From Platynereis dumerilii (taxonomy: Eukaryota > Annelida > Polychaeta > Phyllodocida > Nereididae), in contig JAPTHN010000004.1 of the NCBI GenBank assembly GCA_026936325.1, positions 49,007,289 to 49,071,288 of the forward strand: a stretch of DNA of 64,000 bases, in the 5' to 3' direction. A program made the translations under genes and the position numbers. Every line of letters starts with the position of its first letter. Positions within the stretch are counted from its first letter, which is position 1. Below the pieces are notes generated by a model. The model ran no database searches and had not been told where the DNA came from. It saw only the letters and a list, made by a program, of their open reading frames with translations. This document shows positions 1 to 11,300 of this stretch, piece by piece.

Positions 1-2213
1 AATCATCCTACCCCCAAAAAAAATTCCCTTGTATAATACTCTAGTGAATGAATGACCAGAGCCCACGAAAGGACATTCCACATAGAATTTCTTGCACTAT
101 GTAAATTATTGTAACTTTTGCAGTTTATCTATTTGTTACGTCACAGATAATCTAAAATTTTTGAAATCGGGCCTGCTGGCGCTTCCACCCTACGCATCTC
201 TGACAACACTTCTAAACTTTGCGTTTCTAGTGACGCCACTGATTCTATTGTAAGCTGTACTAGTTGCTTGAGTTGACAAATAACGATAACTCATGGTGAG
301 GCTGCTTTGTCACAGTAGTGTCACCATGACAACCTGTGCATTGAGCCTCATACTGAATCAAAGAAGTTAGCTTTCAACCTCATTTCCAATGGTTGCCATG
401 CTCTGATGCTGGACGAATGAATGAAGTAATTTGTAGGTATTTGGCCTAATTCACAGACATAACGACAGGTAAAAAAGAAACCTGTTCACCATTAGCTTGA
501 TTTCAGAATGGTCTACAAAGAACGAAAATTCAGCACAACATTGGACCTGTGCCTCTCATATGAATTTGCCAATTCCTCCTTAAAATTAACAGTACTACCA
601 AAATCAAACCTGTGTGCCCCCTGTTCGGAATCCCAAATTAAAAAAACTATTGGGAATCAAAGTGAAAAATTATGTCAATTTTGTACAGAAATTATAAGCA
701 TTTCATAATGCCTTAATGTAGCCGCAACAGATACAGGTGCTCTCATATGCAGTACTTAAGCAAAATGAAAATTTCACACACATGTTTTGAATCGCATCTG
801 GAAGCATCATTCCACAAAAGCAATTAAACTTCCAACCATAGGAAATATTTTTCTTCAAAATATCAATTGCTTTTCTAGTAAATTTGTGCTTTTTACCTTC
901 TGCATGTTCAGCGAACGAAGTTCGAAGAAGGTATTGTTATAACTTTGGTCAAAAGTTGTCCGTCCACCGGGCAGGCGTCCGGGCGGTCGGGCGGATGGAT
1001 AGTTTCCGGGCCAGTACTCAGCCCCTATTTAATGTAAATGGATGAAATTTGGTACACATGTAGCCTGTATGATATAGTTGTGCCTTTTGAAGGTCTGATT
1101 GATGGAGCTTGTAATTTTTGAAATATTGAGAAAAATACAAAAAAGTGATGCTAATTTAGGTCCTTTCAGATCAGTTCTGATTTCTTCATACATCCAGGAA
1201 TATATGATCCTAGTCGCAGAGGCATCCATTCCGCTGTGGGGTTGTAGAATTCTAATTTGTAGATTATTTAACATTTGTTCAGCTAAAGACTAAGTATTGT
1301 ACGACTGGTTGAACAATTGCCTTCCGTTTTTCAAAGCCTATTCTGCCAAACATTCATTCATTTTAAGATGCTAATTTTACTTAATGACGATGAAACAGTT
1401 GAAAGTACTTGTACTATTTTTATGATAACTTGAAGCCATTTTCCTAGACCAAGGACACTCCGTCCATATCATCATCGATTAGTCATTGTACGGAAATTTA
1501 AATTCAAATACAACTTACAAGATTGTCACCTTTATGCTAACATTGTAATCTCACAATACCTTATGATGAAATTGGGAATTGGAGAGTTCATGCAAATTGT
1601 TTAGACTAAATATTTTTGGAAAATAGAAATAACTGCAGAAAACAGGTAATCGAATCTTCTCGGTCGTAATCGATATTTTGAAATTTGTCTGCTATAAATC
1701 AATTAATTGATTATTTCATGTAAAGAATATCATTTACAAAATTCTAATAACCTGATCTATTTCAACTATTTTTGAATCAATACCAAGATCCAATAAATCG
1801 ACAAAATTTTGCCCAAAATGACCAGTTATAGACTTGAACAATCAACAATGCCATCACTTAAACAGACACAGTTGTGGGCTTCTGGCAAACTTGTTTTGCA
1901 ATCCGCGGATTCTTGTTTCAAACGCCATTTCATCTTTTCACGTCATCATCATTGTATAAAATCCTATATATATATATATGTATCACAAATAAGTAAGAAA
2001 TTCGCAATAAACAAAACTGTAGCTAATTGGTTATCAACCATTTTTAATTCAAATAGTTATGTTGTCAGCCCAATCATATTTCTTTCCATGTTGTTATTTT
2101 TAGAATTGATTGGTCGCCATTAAGCATATTCCTCTTGAAATGATAGCCCTCCAATATTTTAAATCTTTCAAAATGGAATGTTTCAAATTAGCGCCATTTT
2201 CTCTTTTTATCAG
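1..2213. other. Sequence upstream of the first recognisable exon of locus 1
   Basis: No exon can be supported here. The open frames are short and show no codon bias or domain. The stretch is AT-rich and probably intron or 5' flank of the gene whose exons begin at 2214. It holds one diverged dispersed repeat around 905-1130 and a short (TA)n run near 1965-1980. Confidence 0.5.
905..1130 (+). repeat. Dispersed repeat with a CGTCC/GGCGGG-rich core
   Basis: A GCGAACGAAGTTCG-type start is followed by a GC-rich block of CGTCC/GGGCGG units near 958-1003. Then comes an AT-rich tail containing GTTGTGCCTTTTGAAGGTCT. The same order (GTCCGTCC, GGCGGGCGGG, then TTGTGCCTTTTAGGGGTTTA) recurs at 46650-46900, so two diverged copies of one family are present. 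The ends are not defined and the family is not recognised. Confidence 0.4.
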
Positions 2214-2312
2214 AGCTCGGAGCCAGAAATGGACTCGTCGGATTCGTTTAAACTAAAACCAAAGACTTCTCCCGTTTTTGGAAGGTTCCGGAAGGCCAAA
2301 CCAATCAAAAAG
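2214..2312 (+). CDS. Locus 1, first exon seen (phase 0 to phase 0)
   Basis: The acceptor is CTCTTTTTATCAG. The exon encodes 33 residues ending KAKPIKK and contains SPVFGRFRKAKP, the first of the recurring basic motifs. The donor GTCGTG is poor, so the true 3' end could be six bases further on. Confidence 0.6.
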
Positions 2313-5300
2313 GTCGTGGTTATACCTGTTTGGTGGTGGTTTCCATGCCAACGCAATAATACTCGCCCCTGTACTCAAACTTGCACTGATATGTACCTAT
2401 AAAAATGTCTCGCTTCAAGCCATCATGCTACCATTCATATACCTACATGATCGTATCATCTTGTATAAAAAGACTCTTCGATAATTAAGCAATATATTTA
2501 ACTACATGCGATTCTGTGATAATATTCCCGACTACAGGTCATCTAACTGTAACATTTACAAATATTACATCTCATATTATATTACACTACAATGTCATAT
2601 TATGTTCTTTGCGACTAAAATTCTGTGCTTCTTCAAATATTTCTAAAACTTCAACTATTTTGCAATCCCTCATACAAAAAATTATGTACTCATACAAATG
2701 AAATATTACCTTCTCCATAAGTTATTCAGTCATATAAAGTAAAGAATTAGACATTTAACTCTCATTTCCAAGGCAACTAAACATTCCTTGCTTAAATCAT
2801 TTGCAATGTCAGCCAAGTTTTTGCTCCTTCATATATTCTTTTAATCATTCTGAAAACCAACTGAAAAAACGTCTTTTTATTTATTACATCGAATACTATC
2901 CTTTGTTTCATCAAGCAACATTTTGTCCATTCCAAACTGCATTTTGTGAAACAACTTCGAATATACGTCTTGATTTTTCGAGAAGTTCCGTCTCTTTATT
3001 AACCTCAACATTTTTAATTGTGGATATTATGCATACTATATTTGTTCTCTCGATTTTATCCTTCTTATTAATGAGGTGATTTTAGTTTCAGCAAACCGTA
3101 TAGAGTAAAAATTAAGACATACATTATTCATCATTATTGTACAATACTGTTTGGGACAGTTGTGACAATGTAATGTAATTTTGTAGCCACTGTGCCATTA
3201 CAAATAATTGAAATATTTTATATAGTAACTTTAAAAACGATTTGTGAAAACGAAATATTACAAAATCTCTTCATAATATTTACGTAATTTATAGATTTTC
3301 GTAATCCATTTCCACTGATGCAGAGATGGCTGCTGATAGAGCTCTCTAGACAAGCAGAGAAGTAATATTTAGTATGTAGAATATTTTACTATTATTAGAT
3401 TTATAGTATGTAGTTTAAATAGAGTTGTTTAACTGTTGTTTATAGGAAAATGAACCCTCCCAAGGCATTCAATCAGTCCCACCAAATAGGTCTCCTCGGT
3501 TCAACAAGTCGCCATCGAGAACGGCACCTGAAGATGTATGTGTATTGTAAAATATTACTAAATTAGCATGGTTATTTGGTTAGTTTTTGCTCAGGCTTCC
3601 CTATGTGTTTAACCAAATTGGTTCTGCGCTATTTTGGCCCTTAATCCTAAATTAAAAACTTTTTCCCCTTTCGTTATGTTGTCTACAATAATTTCTTAAT
3701 TGTATTTCACTGCAAGCTCCAACATGACTTATTATTTTGTTTTACTTGGCTAAAAAAGCGTCTAATTAATCCTGCAAAAAAAATGTACATACTTTTGCAG
3801 TCACAACATAATCAAATTAATAATCACTAAAACTTGTTCGTCGTTCAGTTAGCATGGCCACTGCCCTGCCTTAATTGTATTAAAATAAATACACTAAAAT
3901 CTAAAATAGAACATTCTTGTCTAAGTTGAACAACCAAAACTTTTCTGATTTCTTTTTTCCTCAGTCACTGTAGAAAATTATATCTCTGTCTCGTTCATCC
4001 ATTGTCATACTCATCAACTAAAACTTGTTGTTAACGGGAAAATAACAGCTACACACTGTATAAAAAGTTCTGTCAGTTCTGGCATAAAACTAAAGCTTCA
4101 TGTACAGTACTAAACATTGGATTCGCAACCCTGACTTCACACTAAATATGTAGAGTGCAGCTTACTGTGCCACAGTGCTAATAAAAAACGTGCCACCCCC
4201 TTAAAATGCACTTTAACATCAGTTATGTTTCGCTCATCAGCTCATCAAAAGCTTAAATAACATTTCATTATTTTTTATTTATCGTATTTTGTACCACTTA
4301 AATACATGCACAATTAATTCAGCTTACATGCAGTAATATCTTGTTGGTGTGGCATTGTAATGCTTATACCTACTGTTTTAATATTTTATGGTTTTTCTCG
4401 CTTATCAATGAATTGACATGTCCTTTTGTTTTAATTTTAACAGCTTTTTGACTTTACTCAAGCCCACGTGTTCCAGAATGGTTGGTTTCCATAGCAACGT
4501 TTTCATTTCGGTGATCCTTAATAATGACGCTTATTTGTATTGAAGCAGTCTCGGGCCTTGATTCTTGGAAGTTTTTTAATTTAATTGATGATTGTTAAAT
4601 TGCAGTCTATTTCTGTTTGATATCTTTTAAGTAATTTGCAAACAATGGAGACACCCTTACTGACTTCGAATAATTTAGAATGGAAAAAACATAATTTTTA
4701 ATTTTCTTTCTTGTAATTATGTTTCTGAGATCAGCGCTGATGTAATTTTGTGCTGAAAGATTTTACTTTAAATCTCAAAACTTATTTTTACTGTCTGTTG
4801 CACTTGGAATACAAGGCCCGTGATTGCAATTGCTTTTATAAATGTCGCTCGATTTTGCATTTCTTTCTCTGTAGCTTATCTTGCTTTCTCTTCTCTCTTA
4901 CTTTATTTCTCTTAACTACTCATTCTTTATTTCTTTTAACTTTTCTTTATTTCTCTTAACTTTTCTTTATTTCTCCTATCTCTCTCTTTATTTCTCTTTA
5001 TTTCTCCTGGTTTTTGCGCCCAGTTTCATCCCATACGCAATGGCTGGTGACTGGTTCTTTTACTGATTTTTTCTTTGAAGACAAGCTTGACTTTTTTTTT
5101 CAAGACATCGTACATGCAGCCGTCCTCCGCAACTACTTCTTCCACCTCCCCTTTATCGCAACAACAACAACAAAATCAATTTCAACAACAACAACAACAG
5201 CAGTTTGGAACAACAATCACACAGCCTCACTCTGAACAACAATTGCAACAGCAGTTTGGACAGCATCAGCAGTCGTCGCTACAGCAACAACAACAACAGC

Positions 5301-8300
5301 TGCAGCGGCCATTTGTATCCCGGTTCCGAAAGCCACCACTAGGGGAGCCGGTAGTTGCCCTGGAAGACCCCGAATATGAACAGAGCATTGTGAGTGAACG
5401 AAAGAATGCATGGAATGCCAGGATATCCCCAAAAGAATGTCCAAAGGAATGCAAAACTAATGTGAAGGAATGCCCCCTTCCAATCCCTGCCCTCTGACCT
5501 TGATTCACCTACTTTTGCTGACCTCGATTTACCTATTTTTGCTGCTGCTTTGATTGGTTTGTTTGAATGATTCCATTAGTGACCTTGACCTAATTACTCA
5601 GGAGTTCATTGGATGATGACTTCCAATTGACCTGGGTGACCTTCAATGACCCGAATACCAAGGTGTATCGTTTCCCTGTGTTATAAACTGACTAATTATA
5701 TATTGGGTTACTTGCAAATTGATGTGCTTGTCTTAAATTTGACTAGCATCATTCCTTGAGCTGGTGTCAAAAGTTTTTGGTCCAATCCTATGGAAACATT
5801 TTTGTGAAATAGGGGGAAACGATGCGCCTTACTGAGTACCTGGATGACCTAGTTATTTGACCTTGCTTCGTGACCTTGATCTTTGTGAACTTGCTGCTTT
5901 CTTCACTTCTAACAACGCTTTTTTGGCAGGAATAATCATCGCCATCACATGACGTTTAAAGTGTGAAGTCGAAAACACAAAAATACGGCGTGAATGATCT
6001 CCATAATAGGTCTCTGTACAAACCTTTGTGTATTACCCAATAAAATATTTTGTAATCACCTTTGATAGGCCCTAGAAGCATTGTGCCTCCTTTTGAGGAC
6101 TGCACTCCATACATTAATCAGTGCTTTGCTTGCAGGTTTGCCGTACTGATAAGTTTGTGTAATATTATGAAAATTGTATCTCCACGAGTTCCATTTCCGC
6201 TCTGTCATTGCTTTTGGAAATATAATGCAATCGGACTGAGATGATTTCGACTACAGATTTCCTTCTGACATGTACATACTTTATCTGAGGAATTGTGTAC
6301 TACAAGAAGCTTTGGCAATTCATGTTTTGAAAACTGACATTTTGGTTAGTTGATGACAATAATGACAGAATTTCCAGAAATGTGAACGAGTTGAAGTGTA
6401 TGTTTAGTTTACTAATTTGATACAATATCAATATATCTGTTTGACCTGTACCAACTAATATAATTTAACATGTCTTTTTCAGCTAATCTAATGAAGATTA
6501 ACATGTTACATTTTGCTTGCTTGTGTTGATACTAATTGTATCTAATCTTATTTTTTCTCGACTTTCTTTGAGGTGGCGTGACACGCTTTCTGTAGTAGAT
6601 ATGTTACAACCGCTTTTGATTTTAAATTCTCCGGCTTTTGGACCCAGAGGTTCTTCTTTTATATACATATATCACAGAAAGTCTATGGAAATGAAGATAT
6701 ATTCAAATTATTAAGAACTGACTTTAAATTAATGATGCCAAGTTGACCAAATGAAAAATTTTGGTAAAAAGGAACTCAGATATTTCAAACTTAAATTCTA
6801 TCTGTAATTCCTTCATGTTGTCTACAAGTGCTCTGTTCTGACTGATCATATGCATTGTACATCCAAGACTTGATGTTGGAATATCATGTTTTCTTCAATT
6901 TAATTATATTCAATTCTGGTATTCTTACAGTAAGCTAACTTTGTGGATACTGATATTTGTAAAATCGGCAATATAGTTGCATTGTAACTGTTTATGTTTC
7001 AGGCCAGTGAATACAGTGGCTATGAACAGGCATCAAGCTTAGTGGACCCCAGAGGTAAGTTACTTGCAAGGATATAATCTTTGGATGCCACCGGATTGAC
7101 CAGTGACAATCGATATCATGTTTTGAGCTCTGCGTTACCATGTCTGTTTCGCCACCTAAAAGCGCTATAATGGCTTTAAAACTCAAAATTTAGGTGTTGT
7201 AAATTATTAAGCCAGTGCAATGTGTAAACTTGTGTATATATTTAGGACCAGACTGCATTGACTTCAATTCGAATACATTAGACTAATAGCGACAAATCTA
7301 CAGTTGCATATTAATTGAAACTGACGGGGCAGTATGTATTTAAACATTGTGTAAATTTCACCGCTCAATTAATTTATTGACATTAATATTCCAGATAAAT
7401 GTAATTGCCTTTCAATCTGTCTGTCCTCTTCTGTTCATCTATTTTTCCTCCTTCATTTTACAGAGGCAAAGAAGTCCAAAGGATTTGCTAGCGCCCTTCG
7501 CAAACGATTCTCCCGGGGACCTAAGAAGCCTCGTTCTCATTCTGCCGACCGAGCAGGGTCACTCCGACAGGAAAACCTACTCAAGCCCCCAGAGCAGGGA
7601 GCCAGAACTACAGGTGGGTGATAATAGGGTGCATGGGTGATAATAGGGGATGCATGAGTGATAATAGGGCATGTGGGTGATAATAGGATACATGGGTGAT
7701 AATAGGGATATGGGTGATAATAGAGGATGTGGGTGATAATAGGGGATATGGGTGATAATAGGGAATGTGTGAGTGATAATAAGGGAAGCAATTGACAATA
7801 GAGTGTTCAGGTGATAAAAGGAGCAGTTACACTCTAAAGGATGTAAATACATAGCAATGTAAATATGAGAAGCACCGTTTGTTGACCATCAGTTTGAGAA
7901 GGTCTAACATGTTCTTTTAGCCGCAGCATCCAACAAATTTTATTCACACTTCTGCAGTAACTCATTCAGCAACTGATTTTAGACCAAAAAAAATAAAATC
8001 AGGTCAAAGAAAATAGCTTTGGCATGAAAAATAAGATTTAGGCCTATGTTTATCCATTAGACTTTTGAGTTGCTGATGCATAGTAACTGCTGAGTGCAGT
8101 TTGGAATACCTATTATGGTTGGACGTTGCCAAGAACTTGTCATTACCACAATCTCAATCACCAAATTGTAGATACTAATACAATCTAATTCTAGAAAGTA
8201 GTTCTAAGTTAGATTAATTCTAATCAATCTGAAGCCATTAACATCTCAATGTAGCTGTTGGCCTACGTTATAATTTTGGTAACTTAACAATACACAATGA

Positions 8301-11300
8301 CACATTAAAATTGAATTTGTGACCACAATTTCATATAATTTCCACATGCATCATCTTCACATATTACATTTGCATAACTTCTTTTCGTTTATTTATCTTT
8401 TTGACAGCTAAACTACCACGACACCTTTCGCACAGTAATATGTTAAAATTATTTTTATTTGTAAATGGTTAAATCACTATACATGTTGGTGAAGTTATAA
8501 ATGTCACTATCCTGTGACCACACATTTGTTCAGATTTGAAAAACACTCTCTGTGAGACACAAAAGTCAAACAAATTTGTGAAACACATTCTGTTCTCGTA
8601 ATGTTCCTAATGTTAAGTTTATATTGTCGGAATTTTTTTTTCTTCAAACTGTAAATGGTGAAGTCACAATGTTGTGTCTTGATGGGATCTTATATTACAC
8701 TATCACTATTTTCTGGCTGTCTACAAGTGGACTGCTCTTGCATTGCCACAGATCAGAACATATGCTGTCTTGTGTTGCCACCTAGTGACTAGTGTGCTAT
8801 TCCGCGAGCTCCAGCGAGCGGTCCACCAACTTTCAACCATAGGAAGAACTTCCGAAGACACACAATTTTGTCTGGAAGACACCGGGGCTGTTTCTGAGTG
8901 TGTTGATGGCCTTGTCTACTTCCTTAGAGAATGTGATTGCCGAGTCTGACTCTGGTATACATCGATGTTGAATAGAAATTTTGTGAATGTGCAATGAAAT
9001 TGGAACTATTTCTTGGGACAGCAATGCTGTAGCATAGGAAATCAACTTTTGTGCCAGGTGGCAGCAGCATGCAGTTCTCATGTTACACTATCACTATTTT
9101 CTGGTGTTTTGGACATTTTCTTTCATTTTTTAGGAATTCTTGCTCTATTTTTTGGTGGCTCAATCATTTGCTATATATCGATTATTTTCTGGAGAATTGA
9201 ATTTCATCCTCTTGTTGTCTTGCCCAAATATGATTTCAACGAATTGTTGAAAAATTTCTTATTTAAATTCCATTAAAGAAAATAGCTTAGTTTTGCCAAT
9301 CATTATCATAAATGTTATGATTGAATATGGTGTCGTTATTCAAAACGCAGACGGTAATTGCAATGAGCAAATACTAACAAAATTCAAAAATATTGTGCCA
9401 TGTTGTTTTGGTATGTCAACAAATTTCGTAATGTCGAATTTAATCATTAAGGCCTACATTCAACAAATACATACTAATGAATTTGAATACTAATAAGTTG
9501 TTGTAAACTCACTATAAATCATAAATGTAGTAACTTTATTTGTCATTCAAGTGTGTGTGTTCAAGTTCGTAATTGCAATTTCCAGATCATACCCATGGTT
9601 ACACCATTCAAGGAGGTAGAGACATATTTTAATATGCAAAATTATGCTAATATATGCATAAAGCTAAGCTATAATATGCATAATGCTAATATGCATATTG
9701 CAAAAGCTTTGAAAAATAACCTGCAAACTTTTGAAGCTATTAATGCTATGTTAACTTTATATATGTGCCTTAAGAGGAATGCCAAAGGGTTGATGTTTTT
9801 TGCTAAGGTGCAATTTGCTTGCCATAGCTTAAGCTTGTGGTTTTAAGGTTTTCAAATCTGAATTGAGCTTGGAGTGATGGTCAATGCACTATTTATGATC
9901 ATATGAATGAGTTGATTATTCGGTATTCACTTAGAGGTTTAAAGGTGTTATAAAACTGTCCGCTGTTCATTTTACTCTCAGTCAACATGGCCCACCGTCA
10001 TCTAATCATTTTGAGCTAAAGCAGGCCCAGAAACATGAACCAAAATACATGTAAATGGCCATATTGAATATGTTTGAACTTTGCCTATTAGATTATTCGA
10101 GAAGACTTGTTTGAATATCAAGCCTCTGCACCATGTCTTTTTTGGGAATTTGTTGCAAATTTGGAACTTATTGGAGTAAGATTGAGTTTTAAGAAGAAAA
10201 AGGCATGTGTAATATTTTAACTCTTTGTCAGTTTGTTTGGCAGCATGTTCTCAAGATATAGACTTAAGCTATCTAGCAACTCTGAAAAGTTGCAAAAAAA
10301 ATTTCTATGATGGCTGCACTTATATACAACGTGCCTGCTGTAATTTGTTGATGTATATGATTGCATTTTCAAAGCAAAATGAGGTTTAAATGCATTTAAT
10401 TGGATGCTGAATTCATTGACACGATACAGATTTTGAAATGTGCTGGATTGCATTTTGAGTGGTTCGCATTCACTTCAAGCTGCTTTTAGCATGAACTGTC
10501 TTACCTGACAGAATATTTAAAATTTAATGTGTAGTTTTGAGTCAGTTATTCTACAGAATCTGACTTGTGAGGAGGTGAATTATCTGAGTAGAAGGTAGCA
10601 TTCTGGGCTTCCAATCTCTTGGCCTTTCACCCCTCAGTCATTCAATGAAAATTGGAAGGCATCTTGACAATCATTTGACTAATATCAAAAAAGAGTAAAG
10701 AAGTTAGATTAGAAACTGGTTCTGATAGGCAGTCTGTGGGCAACACGCTGCATGTGAGCTTGAAAAATTTGATGGCTATGTCAAGTTTCACATGTTATTG
10801 TGAATTTTTGTCTAATTGAATTACTAACACATTATAGAAACATAATTTATTTTGATCATTTCATTGTGAGATCATGTAGTATATTTTTAGGAGCTTTTGT
10901 GTAATTTAGGTGATCTGTAGAATCACCATTATATTATGAAATGAAGGGCTCCCTACTGTGTGACTTATGTTAAACTAAAAATATTGCACCCTGCCAGTGG
11001 ATCGAAATTTAAAATGTAGGGTGCGCCGCTGTGTGATTGAACTCTACCAGTGAATCAACATTTCAAATAAAGGGTGCGCCGCTGTGTAACTTATGTTTAA
11101 CAAAGTATTGCACCCTGTATTGTCCAATAATCTAATCATATGAAATCAGTCTAAGGGTGGTGCGTTGCTGTGTGACTTATGTTTAACCAAAATTATTGCA
11201 CCTTAGATATATTGAGTCAACATTTAAAAAATTAAAACAAAGGGTGCGTCGCTGTGTGACTTATGTTTACTTAGTATTGTGCTAATACAAATCAATGCTT

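Noticed and set aside
8743-8949. 68-codon open frame in the last intron of locus 1
   Set aside because: No splice sites in phase, no domain, and it lies in the segment bounded by 22-bp direct repeats.
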